35,927 nucleotides of DNA from Mesostigma viride (lineage: Eukaryota > Streptophyta > Mesostigmatophyceae > Mesostigmatales > Mesostigmataceae): positions 1 to 35,927 of the forward strand of contig RPFO01001734.1 of the NCBI GenBank assembly GCA_009746045.1, in the 5' to 3' direction. Below, in pieces: positions 18,384-27,026 of this stretch. The notes beneath the pieces are model-generated. The model had not been told where the DNA came from. It ran no database searches and saw nothing but the letters and a program-made list of their open reading frames with translations. A program made the position numbers and the translations under genes. Every line of letters begins with the position of its first letter. The first letter of the stretch is position 1.

Positions 18384-19133
18384 AGCTGAGAGAGAGAGAG
18401 AGTTAGATATCAGGTGCTAGTGAGAGCGAGGTGAGAGCCCCGTGGTCGTGCACCGGGTTTTATACCTTCCAGGCCGCCGCGGCGGTTACAAGGTGCTGAA
18501 TTAGCCACGTAGCCACTTTTCGGCCGTTACCGGGCCGCGGTCCACCACGGGGATATTTATTTTCGCGGCCACGCAGCCACGGGAGAACTTTCCGGCGGTT
18601 ACTTTGTCCACGGGGACGGGGTTTTTGCGGTTACGGAACCACGAGGAAAATATCTGGCGGTTACGTTGTCCACGGGGACAGGGTTTTCGCGGCCACGCAG
18701 CCACGGGGAAAAATATCCGGCGGTTACGGAATCGGATAGTTACGGTTACGCCGCCGCGGAAAAAATCCCGTGGCCTTCCACGGTCTACGGGGACAAGATA
18801 GTTACGGTTACGCTTCTAGCGGAAAAAAATCCCGTGGTCGCCAGTGTCCACGGGGACAAGATATTTACGGTTACGCTTCTAGAAGAAAAATTCCCGTGGT
18901 CGCCAGTGTCCACGGGACACTTTTGCGCGGTTACGACGACGGTTACGGTTGCACGCGCCTATCTAGCGGCTCGTGGCTCGCCACGAAGCGATATGCGGAC
19001 TTCAGCACTCGACCACGGGAGATCTCGTCAAGAAGTGGCAGCAAGGTATAAAAGGCGCCTCCCCACCTCGTCTCGCCACTCGCATCCCACTCGCTCAACG
19101 CACCCAACACTCTCCTCTCACACTTTCGCAGCT
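18384..19133. promoter_or_regulatory. Divergent promoter region with CCACGGG/GTTAC repeats
   Basis: TATA boxes are at 18459-18464 (leftward gene) and 19047-19052 (rightward gene). Between 18480 and 18960 about ten CCACGGG or CCCGTGG words alternate with CGGTTACG words every 25-60 bp, many embedded in a degenerate unit of about 60-65 bp. A (GA)n run lies at 18388-18403 in the leftward leader. The rightward leader has the C/T-rich CACTCGC words seen in the arms. This is the same promoter grammar as in the palindrome, without close sequence identity. Confidence 0.7.
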
Positions 19134-20561
19134 ATGGCGGAATACCAAGGCCCCTCGGATCTCGCCATCCTCCTGTGCGAGCGGGATATCTTCCTCAAGC
19201 GCGAAGTTTTTCTGGCCAGAGGCGAGGCCCATTTCGGCAATTTCAAGAAGCCTATCCCTTTTCTCCTCTACGAGTACAGCGGGAGGCCTTCCACCGACAA
19301 GTTCAAGCGCCATCGCACCTCCCTTCACGGCTTGAAGAAGGCTCGCAGCGTTTTCCAGAAGTCCGTGCAGCTCTACAACGAGCCGCCCAAAATCCGCACC
19401 ACGCCGACTCCGCGGGGTACCTTCATTACGTGGTCATGCGACGCCAAGAACTGGAACGACAAGATCGAGCTCGGCCTCAACGACGAGCTGGTGGAGAAGG
19501 CGCACATGCAGAGGGAGAAGACGATCGAGCTCCTCTGCGACACCACCAAGGAGATCTGTTGGAACGGCTTTATGCACGCAAGGAGCGCCAAAGACGCCGA
19601 GAAGCTGGGCCAGAAGCTGGACATCAAGGAGCTGGTGCGCAGGAAGGACTTTTTCGACGAGAGGCGCATCTGGCTCGAGATGAGGGAGGCGGAAGACGCC
19701 AAGCTGGAGTTCAAGAACACTCCGTCGAGGTACTCCATCGACTGCGACGGGGGCAGGCCTTCCGCTTTGAAGTTCTTCGTGAACCACAACCCGAGGATGC
19801 ACTCCAACCCCATCTGGATGCTTACCAAGTCCAGGATGGAATTCAACATGTCCGCGCCTTCGGAGGAGCAGCTCGACACCAGCGAGAGCATCAAGCCGGC
19901 GATCAAGAACATGGAGGAAGTCGTTCGCAGGCTGAGGGATATCCGGTTCAAGGTGCACATGCGGAATCCCTCCCGGGACCCGATGGAATCCGAGAGGATG
20001 GAGAAGGCCTCCGAGTGCGTCCCCTATTGGGTCCACAAGGGGTTCAGGGCCTTGCCCGCTTGGTGCCTGACCCCGGTGCTGGCGGAGATCAAGAAGGAGC
20101 GCGCTGCGATCCCTTTGGAGCAGAGGGTCATGTACGAGTTTCCAATCTACCAGGCGCGGTTGCAGGAGGAGTGCTTGGAGGAGCTGAGGGAGTATGAGAA
20201 GCACCCAGCAACGACGGAGGAGGAGGTCGCAGAAATGCGTGCCGAGCGCTTGATGCACAAGACCATGATGCTGTCGAGGCTGTTTGAGCAGGAGGAGAGG
20301 GAGCTGCAGGAGGAGAGGAGGCAGAAGGAGAAGAAGGAGCGCGAGGAGAAGATGTTGCAGGAGGAGAGGAGGAAGGCAGAGGGCATTCCGTCCGCCTTCT
20401 GCATGTGGCGCCAGGAGGAGCAGGCGCCGGTGGTGCAGGCTGTGGAGCAGGCGCCGGTCGTGCAGATCACACAGATGATCCTGCGCAGCTCCTCGCGGAA
20501 GCGCGGGGAGATGGAGAAGATGGTGACCCGTTCTCGCGCCAAGGTGGCCAGGGTTGTGTAA
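19134..20561 (+). CDS. Large charged protein with C-terminal coiled coil, function unknown
   Basis: 475 residues from the ATG at 19134, chosen because the TATA box (19047-19052) lies 82-87 nt upstream; longer frames would include the promoter. I do not recognise a family. The first 340 residues look globular with many basic residues and scattered Trp. Residues about 345-430 are a long Glu/Arg/Gln-rich helix, surely coiled coil. A short duplicated segment (QAPVVQ twice) and a basic Ser/Arg-rich tail end the protein. The basic tail could be a nuclear-localisation or nucleic-acid-binding segment, but this is a guess. Confidence 0.78.
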   Translation: MAEYQGPSDLAILLCERDIFLKREVFLARGEAHFGNFKKPIPFLLYEYSGRPSTDKFKRHRTSLHGLKKARSVFQKSVQLYNEPPKIRTTPTPRGTFITWSCDAKNWNDKIELGLNDELVEKAHMQREKTIELLCDTTKEICWNGFMHARSAKDAEKLGQKLDIKELVRRKDFFDERRIWLEMREAEDAKLEFKNTPSRYSIDCDGGRPSALKFFVNHNPRMHSNPIWMLTKSRMEFNMSAPSEEQLDTSESIKPAIKNMEEVVRRLRDIRFKVHMRNPSRDPMESERMEKASECVPYWVHKGFRALPAWCLTPVLAEIKKERAAIPLEQRVMYEFPIYQARLQEECLEELREYEKHPATTEEEVAEMRAERLMHKTMMLSRLFEQEERELQEERRQKEKKEREEKMLQEERRKAEGIPSAFCMWRQEEQAPVVQAVEQAPVVQITQMILRSSSRKRGEMEKMVTRSRAKVARVV

Positions 20562-20616
20562 ATTAGGATGTCCTCGTACACACTTAGTCTAGCCCCGTGA
20601 CGGGGTGTAATCTATC

Positions 20617-20636
20617 CTTTATTTTTTAATGAAAAA
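20617..20636 (+). terminator. 3'-end motif of the gene at 19134-20561
   Basis: TTATTTTTTAATGAAAAA about 60 nt after the stop, preceded by a small hairpin CCCCG-TGA-CGGGG at 20593-20605 and followed by ACACAAGTCC. Confidence 0.6.
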
Positions 20637-20721
20637 ACACAAGTCCAACAATGAGCCCAATCTCAACAATGAGTCACCCAAACTTTCGCGAAAAAACACA
20701 AGTCCTAAACAGCTTAGGCAG

Positions 20722-20902
20722 GTGACAGACGCAAGCATAGTCCACGGGAGTGACAGATGCGAGCATAGTCCACGGGAGTGACAGATGCGAGCATAGTCCG
20801 GCAGGTGACAGATGCGAGCATAGTCCACGGGAGTGACAGATGCGAGCATAGTCCACGGGAGTGACAGATGCGAGCATAGTCCACGGGAGTGACAGATGCG
20901 AG
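20722..20902. repeat. 28-bp tandem repeat array, six and a half copies
   Basis: The units begin at 20722, 20750, 20778, 20805, 20833 and 20861, with a partial unit at 20889-20902. Each starts GTGACAGATGCGAGCATAG and ends TCCACGGGA. The third unit is 27 bp and ends differently. Each unit carries one CCACGGGA, the same core word as the promoter arrays. There is no spacer variation and no cas-like gene, so it is a minisatellite rather than CRISPR. Confidence 0.9.
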
Positions 20903-20924
20903 AAGCGCGACGAGGCCCGCGGCA

Positions 20925-22170
20925 GTGTGGAGTGGAGATGGAGATAGTGGAGATTCATCTCCATACCCCCCCTCCCTTCTCCTAAAACTTTTCTGGCAGG
21001 AAATACTCGCGCAAATTCCAATATTGTCCCGTGGAATCCTAACTGTCCCATTCCAAGTATTTTACGCGATGGTGACAGACGCCAGCACGGGGTGGAGATA
21101 GTGGAGATGGAGGTGGAGATAGGTACCTCCACCACTTTGACCTTTGTGTTTCGAAAAGGAGAAGGATTTCGGAGGAAAGGGACAGCGGGATCGGATAGGG
21201 GGAGTCTCTAGGATTCTGATAAACCGGGTTTCATGACAAGTTTCTCGGTGCTCGAGAGCCAGTCCTCGGGGTTCCACGGAGTGGAGATAGTGGAGATAGT
21301 GGAGATGCATCTCCATACCCCCCCCTCCTTCCAAAAACTTTTTTGGCTGGAACGGAATGCAGTCTCTGCGCTGGCAGGTGCCGGGAAATGCTAAGAATAT
21401 ACATAAAATTTTATGGGCAGCAGAGAGAAATAGTTATAAATATACAAAATTTTATGGGCAGCAGAGGGAAACTTTTATACTTCCCGTGGAATATATACAA
21501 AATTTTATGGGCAGCAGAGGGAAACTTTTATACTTCCCGTGGAATGTATACAAAATTTTATGGGCAGCAGAGAGAAATAGTCGTAAATATACAAAATTTT
21601 ATGGGCAGCAGAGAGACAGTGCTTGGCGGCAGATGCGAGAACTCTGGTCCAGGAAAAAGTTTTTCAAGGGAGGGGGGGGTATGGAGATGAATCTCCACTA
21701 TCTCCACTATCTCCACTCTGTCGAATGCCGAGAATTCTCCCCACCCGGTGGGAACTGGGTCGAGAGAGGGGCGGGCACGGAAAGCCAGAGAGTCGCCTGA
21801 TCGCATCCCGCTATCCGTTTCCTCCAAAATCCTTCTCCTTTTCAGAAAACAAAGGTCGAAGTCGTGGAGGTACCTATCTCCACCTCTATCTCCACTATCT
21901 CCACTCCGTCCCGCCCGGGAAAGTTTTTCGAGAGGAGGGGGGGGGTGGAGATGCATCTCCACTATCTCCACTATCTCCACCGCCCCGCGCACCCTCTTAT
22001 GCTGTCACTCGTCACCATCGCGTAAAATACTTATAATTGGACAGTTAGGATTCCACGGGACAATATTGGAATTTGCATGAGTATTTCCTGCCAGAAAAGT
22101 TTTGGGAGAAGGGAGGGGGGGTATGGAGATGCATCTCCACTATCTCCATCTCCACCCCCTATGCCAGAAT
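20925..22170. repeat. Diverged fold-back (inverted repeat) element of about 1.2 kb
   Basis: The left half (about 20925-21350) and right half (about 21620-22170) are imperfect inverted copies. For example CGCGAT at 21065-21070 matches ATCGCG at 22017-22022, and about 100 bp around it are nearly identical in inverted orientation; matched positions centre near 21543. Further matched blocks contain GGTGGAGATAGGTACCTCCAC, AAAAGGAGAAGGATTT and GTGGAGATAGTGGAGATAG. Five palindromes GGAGATGCATCTCC or variants (near 20949, 21301, 21682, 21949 and 22126) sit beside ATACCCCCCC or its complement. No coding potential is seen. It could be a mobile fold-back element, a replication origin or an old terminal palindrome. 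Confidence 0.8.
21397..21615. repeat. Five direct repeats at the centre of the fold-back
   Basis: Five copies of ATACAAAATTTTATGGGCAG followed by CAGAG(A/G)GA start near 21397, 21440, 21493, 21546 and 21588. Copies two and three end in ACTTTTATACTTCCCGTGGA, so the spacing alternates between about 42 and 53 bp. Confidence 0.85.
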
Positions 22171-22290
22171 TAGAGAAGACTCATTGTGGGCACGCATGTT
22201 TGAGACACAAGTCGAGTTTGCATTAAAAATAGGATTACGAGTTTCATAAATAGGAGAGAGGGGCTGACAGAGTCCTATTCCCCACAGTAT
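22171..22290 (-). terminator. 3' region of the gene at 22291-23037
   Basis: An A/T-rich stretch near 22218-22252, with ATTAAAAATAGGATTACG and TTTCATAAATAG. It is a weaker version of the shared end motif, with ACACAAGTC beside it. Confidence 0.4.
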
Positions 22291-23037
22291 TCACAGTTTG
22301 ACAGAGGCGGCCATCTCGTGCAGGCTCTTGCACGGATCGAAGGTGGCATCCAAGTCCAGATCGTCAAAGTTGCAGCCGAAGAACGTGTCATCCACGTCCA
22401 GATCCTGGCGGGGGGACTTGCTCCCCACCTCCTCCTCCTCCTCGGAGGAGGTGTAAGAGTACGAGGGGACGGAGCCTTCGAAATCGCTCATCTCGTGATC
22501 GGAAGGAGCCTGCTCCTCCTCCTCCTGCTCCTCCTCCTCCTGCTCGACTTGGTCGACAGAAACGGGGGACTCGCGATTTTCCCTGTCCATCCGGGCCAAA
22601 CGGGCATTCTCCAGCTCGCGAGCGGCGTTTTCGCGGCCCAAAATCTCGTCGCGAGTCACCACCCAGGCGGCAAGCGGGTTGCCGCGAGAGAAATCGGAGC
22701 ACCGCATGGAGAGTCTGGGCAGATCCTTGACTCTGGCGCCCATCCCGTCGTGCGGGGGCTTGAAATCGCGGCGGCGGCGGGAGGGAACGCACACCTTCTT
22801 GGGGGCGGGGAAGTTCTCCTCACGGGGCGTTTCGAAGAGCCCCATTTCGTGCTTCATCCGCTGCCATAGCTCCTCCTCCATCCTCTGCTTCTCGGCCTTG
22901 TTGCGCTTTGCGTTGGCGAGGCGTTTGGAGCGGCACTTGGAACAGCGACTCGTGCGCTTGCAACCGCGCTTGGGGAGGAACTCGTCGCTGTCCTTCGGGA
23001 AACGCAGGCCGCAATCGCGGCAGGCCGCAGTCGCCAT
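22291..23037 (-). CDS. Small zinc-finger protein with acidic region, function unknown
   Basis: 248 residues from ATG 23037. C6-x2-C9 and C32-x2-C35 with intervening C26 form an N-terminal finger like those that precede HNH nuclease domains or stand alone in phage and giant-virus proteins; no HNH core follows. A charged helix (about 45-70) and a basic stretch (RRRR near 88) come next, then two runs of Glu (about 167-177 and 199-204). The TATA box is at 23113-23118 in reverse sense, 76-81 nt upstream, as in the other GC-zone genes. A nucleic-acid-binding or transcription-related role would fit the finger plus acidic region but is inferred. Confidence 0.75.
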   Translation of the reverse strand: MATAACRDCGLRFPKDSDEFLPKRGCKRTSRCSKCRSKRLANAKRNKAEKQRMEEELWQRMKHEMGLFETPREENFPAPKKVCVPSRRRRDFKPPHDGMGARVKDLPRLSMRCSDFSRGNPLAAWVVTRDEILGRENAARELENARLARMDRENRESPVSVDQVEQEEEEQEEEEQAPSDHEMSDFEGSVPSYSYTSSEEEEEVGSKSPRQDLDVDDTFFGCNFDDLDLDATFDPCKSLHEMAASVKL

Positions 23038-23380
23038 GGCAGGAAATGGAAAGGGTTCGAGAGCGTGAGAGAGAGAGAGCGAGAGTGCGTGCGACGAGGA
23101 GGGCGGCGGGGTTTTATACCCGCGCGGTGCTCGCCTCGCCGCGTGAAAAAATTACGCGGTCGGCGGTTAGGTTCCGTTACGTGTCCGTGGACACTTATTC
23201 GGGCGCGAGACGCGCCACGTCTCCTCCGAAAACCGTTACTTCCCGTGCCGGGCCGCGGTTACGGACGGACCAAACGGCGGTTACGCGCCGACCGCCAGCC
23301 GTTACGGTACCACGGGCCGACCCAGAGACGGTGCACCGCACGGACCCTGGAGGGGACCCTGAGAGGGACCCAAGGGGGGG
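23038..23380. promoter_or_regulatory. Promoter of the zinc-finger gene; last block of CCACGGG/GTTAC motifs
   Basis: The TATA box is at 23113-23118. GTTAC words recur from 23160 to 23310, with variants of CCGTGG (GTCCGTGGACAC, CCCGTGCCGGG, CCACGGG). At 23330-23380 GGACCCTG-like words repeat three or four times just before the end of the next gene. To the right of this point the motif becomes rare. Confidence 0.55.
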
Positions 23381-25120
23381 CTATTTTTTGCAGGTGGCGC
23401 GTTTTCGAGTTCGCGCGTTTTTACGCACTCGTTTTTGGCCAGCCGGCGCATCGTGAAATTCGTCGTCACTGCTGTCACTTTCTTGTCTTTCCTCCGCGTC
23501 CTCGTAACCATCCGTCCCTGTATACTCGATATCATCCAGTTTGCCGCCGGATAAAGGGTACCAAAACTCTTCGCCGTGCTTCTCTTTCATGGTTTCCGCC
23601 GGAATGGTTTTATTTCGCTCTTGTCTGCGCGCTTTCCGTTCTTCGGCTAATTCTGGTACCCCCCACTCCTTCTCTTGGGCTTCCTTATATTCGTGTTGTT
23701 CTTGCTGGAAGGCTTTTGTGGACGCTTTGTTTTTGCGAGCGGGATCAAAATACATCCTCATTCGCGCTTCTCGCCTATCCTTTTCCATTTGTTCGCGAGT
23801 TTCTTGTCTGCTGCTTTTGAAAACTCCGTTGTTCAAAGTTCCTAGATAAAGTTGGTTTAGTTTTTCAAACACAGGACCGTGAGATTCGTACTTAAAATCT
23901 TTATCCGGGTTTCCGTCCCTGTCTCTCGTGTTTATTTGGATCGTGTGCACCATCTCGTGAGCCATTATTCGCGCCAATAACTCCATTTGTGATTCAGGTA
24001 GTATACTATCTTGATAGGTCCTGTCTTTCGGGTTTTCAGGTGCAAATGATTTCAAGAATTGTTTCTTGTTCAAAGCGATATATTTGCCATCGTTCATGTT
24101 GATTGCCCAGTGGTCTTCATTACCAGATGATTGTATGATATGCTTATTCAGACTCTCTGGTTCAAACTGGAAAGCGACATCTTTCATGGGAAACCCCCCT
24201 CCAAAGATGTGTTTGTTTAGCACGTGAGCAATTATATCAATATCATCGTCGTTAATGTCGAGTTTCCCGTTCTTCACGAGGCCGTCACGATTTTTTTTTA
24301 ACCTCGCTTCCATTTCTCTCACGACATTTTTCATTGGGATTCGAAGATCGTCAAGGGTTTTCAGAGAATGGTCTACTTTTAGGAACGTGTCCGATGAAGG
24401 CGAACGGTTGAAATGGGCTCCTCTGCGACGGGGTTCGTCGTAAAGACTTCTCCCTTCCCGTTCCAGCTGCTTCAAATACTCGTCCCTGCCACGTATGAAC
24501 TCTTCTCGGTTTTGAAACGGATATTCATGCGGAAGAAGCCCAGCTGTCGCATTTTCGAAATACTCGACGTTCGGATCCGGCTCTTCAAAACGTTTTGTTT
24601 TGGGGTTAAACCACGTCTTTATGTCGTTAGGCTCTCTTTCCCGCTCCATCAACATGCGTGTGTCGATTTTATCTTGTAACATTCGGTTACCGTCGAGGAG
24701 GTAGTTCTTCCGATCAAGTTTGTCATACAACGGGCTTATTGTATTCAGCTGTTTTATCAATGCCATTGATTCGGGCGATAACCTATATGCATTTTTTGGA
24801 ATTTCGGATAACTTTCTTAAGGGCTCTTTCACCTCTTGCTGCTTTATTTTTAGCAACCCCTTCATTCCTGCCTGCATCACGCGCGGGTCGATCATTGGCT
24901 GTCCCGCCTGTTTCGCGATTTTGCGAGCGATGTCGGTCGGGATTCTATCCCACACGCCCGGGGCGAGAGGCGGGCCATCTTCGAGCGCTGTAGCCTTAGC
25001 TCGATGCGTGTTCCTTCTTCTCGCGGAACAAGCCAGATGAGTAGCGCAAGATTTGCAGCCGCGAGCAGCGGTTAGGAGACATTGTCTGCCATCTTTCGTT
25101 TTTCTAAAACAGCGAGGCAT
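23381..25120 (-). CDS. SprT-like metalloprotease fused to a Cys/His module and an F-box-like segment
   Basis: 579 residues from ATG 25120. The N-terminal module has C4-x9-C14-x10-C25-x2-H28, shared with five other genes here. Residues about 58-73 (IPTDIARKIAKQAG) resemble the start of an F-box. A long helical, charged middle follows (about 80-290). The catalytic motif HEMVH is at 388-392, with a third probable zinc ligand in SHGPVF (H414), the arrangement of SprT/Spartan-like zinc proteases, which cut proteins cross-linked to DNA. Glu389 would be the catalytic base. The C-terminus is charged and ends in a very basic tail. A gap-filling insertion before the HEMVH makes the protease part less certain than the motif suggests. 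It shares a short divergent promoter with the next gene. Confidence 0.75.
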   Translation of the reverse strand: MPRCFRKTKDGRQCLLTAARGCKSCATHLACSARRRNTHRAKATALEDGPPLAPGVWDRIPTDIARKIAKQAGQPMIDPRVMQAGMKGLLKIKQQEVKEPLRKLSEIPKNAYRLSPESMALIKQLNTISPLYDKLDRKNYLLDGNRMLQDKIDTRMLMEREREPNDIKTWFNPKTKRFEEPDPNVEYFENATAGLLPHEYPFQNREEFIRGRDEYLKQLEREGRSLYDEPRRRGAHFNRSPSSDTFLKVDHSLKTLDDLRIPMKNVVREMEARLKKNRDGLVKNGKLDINDDDIDIIAHVLNKHIFGGGFPMKDVAFQFEPESLNKHIIQSSGNEDHWAINMNDGKYIALNKKQFLKSFAPENPKDRTYQDSILPESQMELLARIMAHEMVHTIQINTRDRDGNPDKDFKYESHGPVFEKLNQLYLGTLNNGVFKSSRQETREQMEKDRREARMRMYFDPARKNKASTKAFQQEQHEYKEAQEKEWGVPELAEERKARRQERNKTIPAETMKEKHGEEFWYPLSGGKLDDIEYTGTDGYEDAEERQESDSSDDEFHDAPAGQKRVRKNARTRKRATCKK

Positions 25121-25183
25121 TTACTTGTAGTTATAAAATGATGAAAAAAATGCGTGCATGAAAAATAATGAAATTTTTTTATT
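25121..25183. promoter_or_regulatory. Short divergent promoter
   Basis: 63 bp between two divergent ATGs, very A/T-rich, with TTATAAAATG at 25131-25140 and AAATTTTTTTATT just before the right ATG. There are no CCACGGG words, unlike the promoters to the left. Confidence 0.5.
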
Positions 25184-26029
25184 ATGGATAATACGTCACA
25201 AATGCCTTTTGCCTTATGTTTTCTGGTTTCCAAAGCGTTTTACACGTCTCAGATCTGGAAAGAATGGCTCGGAGGTGTGCCGCGTGACATGATACGAGTG
25301 TTCGTTCACGATTCCGCATTTGCTGGGGTCGAAGAAAAGCGTCTGTTTGAATGGATCGCAGATGTTGAAGCCAGGCGCGTGTCTAGAATCAAAACAAAGT
25401 GGTCTCACCCTTCCTTGCTTACAGCAGAGAGCATTCTTTTCGACGCCGCATTCAGTTACGAAGACGTCACGCATGCAGGACTTGTTAGCGAAAACACGGT
25501 GCCGTGCGTCTCACCAAACGATATGATGCAATGGTGCCAGTCTGTGAAAGGCGTTTCTTTTTTCAGTCCATGGGACCCGGACACCAATCACATAAGATCT
25601 AGATCTAAAAAGATCTTAAAATCCGTGGGCTGTTCGACCGTCTTGTTTTCAAACCAGTTCTGTTTTCTGGCAAAGAAACATTACGAGTCGATACGCCCGG
25701 CTCTCGAAAAATGTATCCTCGCATACGGCGACAAGTTTGCCAACGACTCTTTTGGTCCTGACGAGTTCGTGATCTCGACACTCGTCGACAACATCGTAGG
25801 ACCCCAAGCGTGGAAAGAATGCGCTTTTGTTCTTATGGAGGAAGACAGCGATGAACTCCATGCAAAATGGTTTGACGAGCGATGGGCAGCGCAAAACCTT
25901 TTTACGATCTGCAAAGACGCTCAAAAATCTATTCGAAACGGAAACATCCCAATGTGTTGCGCCGTGAGGAAGTTGAGAGACACGACTACGCTGCGTCAGA
26001 CTCTGAGACGGGCAGGCGTTCTTCCATAG
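25184..26029 (+). CDS. Core-2/I-branching-type glycosyltransferase (GT14-like)
   Basis: 281 residues. The N-terminus has a hydrophobic strand and IRVFVHDS, like the nucleotide-sugar fold start of Core-2/I-branching enzymes. KTKWSHPSLLTAESILFDAA followed by LVSENTVPC matches the family pattern in which a Trp-containing strand, a helix and an LSES-iP loop follow each other. FSNQFCFLAKKHYESI and GPDEFVISTLV match the region with the catalytic acidic residue (usually PDEhyf-TLL). Family members add N-acetylglucosamine or other sugars. Giant viruses use such enzymes for glycosylating virion proteins. I assign this from remembered pattern, not alignment. No signal peptide is evident. Confidence 0.65.
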   Translation: MDNTSQMPFALCFLVSKAFYTSQIWKEWLGGVPRDMIRVFVHDSAFAGVEEKRLFEWIADVEARRVSRIKTKWSHPSLLTAESILFDAAFSYEDVTHAGLVSENTVPCVSPNDMMQWCQSVKGVSFFSPWDPDTNHIRSRSKKILKSVGCSTVLFSNQFCFLAKKHYESIRPALEKCILAYGDKFANDSFGPDEFVISTLVDNIVGPQAWKECAFVLMEEDSDELHAKWFDERWAAQNLFTICKDAQKSIRNGNIPMCCAVRKLRDTTTLRQTLRRAGVLP

Positions 26030-26195
26030 CGTCGAACGACTCTTTCTGGGACGAACTTCGGCGCCATTCATCGTACCGCCTTTCGAAATCCTCCAAATCT
26101 CGGGGCTCGAGTTTCGAGTCGCAGGGGACGGAAGCGAAAAGCTGCTTCCATGATTTGTCGAAAACGACTTGGTAATTGGCGTCCTCGCGAGTCAT
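25986..26195 (-). CDS. Small acidic protein, function unknown
   Basis: 69 residues from ATG 26195, with coding-like composition: aromatic residues near the N-terminus, then a charged helix (EPRDLEDFERRYDEWRR) and a Ser/Glu-rich tail. It overlaps the 3' end of the convergent glycosyltransferase gene by 44 nt. A longer frame exists only with a non-ATG start. No family recognised. Confidence 0.5.
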   Translation of the reverse strand: MTREDANYQVVFDKSWKQLFASVPCDSKLEPRDLEDFERRYDEWRRSSSQKESFDAMEERLPVSESDAA

Positions 26196-26381
26196 TTCGG
26201 AAGGAGGCGAGGTTGTTTCTCTCAAGCGGTATATGTACAAACGCGGATGATGTCAAGGAGGAAAATATCTGCCTCGTGACATCATCCGGTTTGTAACGAC
26301 AACTCGGTTTGTAACCGATTTCGAGAAACAAAACGTATAAAAAAGGGGTCGCAAGCGTCACAAAGGCACCGGTTTTCGACA
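26196..26381 (+). promoter_or_regulatory. Promoter of the F-box-like gene
   Basis: CGGTTTGTAAC occurs twice, at about 26288 and 26306, and TATAAA is at 26337-26342, 40 nt before the ATG. CGGATGATGTCA and TGACATCATCCG (26243-26254 and 26277-26288) form an inverted repeat. Confidence 0.5.
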
Positions 26382-27026
26382 ATGGAAGCCACGTACGAGA
26401 ACCTTCCACCCGAAGTCTTGACTCAAATCGTGAAAGAGTCTTGGCCTTACGGGTGCGCCATCAACAAAGCCACCCAACGCGAATACGACGTCGTTGCAGT
26501 CGCGAAAAAAGAAGAACTGAGCAAAAAGTTTCGCGTGAACGACCTTTTTCTTACCATCGGAACGGAGCTCTCGGTCCGAGAAAACGAAGAAGCCGATCTG
26601 AACTGGCTTAATCCGAAGCTCGCCGAAAGGACCGACGAGCAACTGCGAGGCGTGATGAAAGCATTGTCTTTGGAGCGCATCGAGGAATGCGAGGACGCCG
26701 TGTACACTCCGCATCACGTCAAAGTGATAAAACTCTTCGCGCTCTGTCGCGACTTGAAAGAAGGCGTCGAAAACATCATGGACCTGCACATCTCCAATCG
26801 GACCTACGACAGGATCGAGTTTCGTTTGTTCGATGTTGCGAGCAAGACCAGTCCTTTCACGGTCCGAGCGAGCAGTTTCATGACCAAGTTTTACAACCAA
26901 CTACAGGCCCAGGAGGAGCGGGACGGGAGATCGACGACGAGCGAGCACTGGAATTGGAACGGGTGGTGGTCTCGCTGCCTTGAAAAACATTGCGAAAACT
27001 ACCGAAATGTAGGGGTGTTGTCGTAG
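26382..27026 (+). CDS. F-box-like protein, paralogue of gene B
   Basis: 214 residues. Residues 8-32 (LPPEVLTQIVKESWP, then CAINKATQ) match the F-box-like start of gene B (LPAEIVHRLVELSWP, then CGINKATQ) at nearly every position, and both continue into a charged helical region. The C-terminus is Trp-rich (WNWNGWW) like the shifted-frame tail of gene B. The two genes are therefore paralogues, one in the GC-rich arms and one in the less GC-rich zone. Codon choice differs accordingly. The likely role is substrate recruitment to an SCF-type ubiquitin ligase, inferred from the F-box alone. Confidence 0.72.
   Translation: MEATYENLPPEVLTQIVKESWPYGCAINKATQREYDVVAVAKKEELSKKFRVNDLFLTIGTELSVRENEEADLNWLNPKLAERTDEQLRGVMKALSLERIEECEDAVYTPHHVKVIKLFALCRDLKEGVENIMDLHISNRTYDRIEFRLFDVASKTSPFTVRASSFMTKFYNQLQAQEERDGRSTTSEHWNWNGWWSRCLEKHCENYRNVGVLS

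Noticed and set aside
20722-20902. CRISPR array
   Set aside because: The units are contiguous 28-bp tandem copies without unique spacers, and no cas-like gene is nearby.
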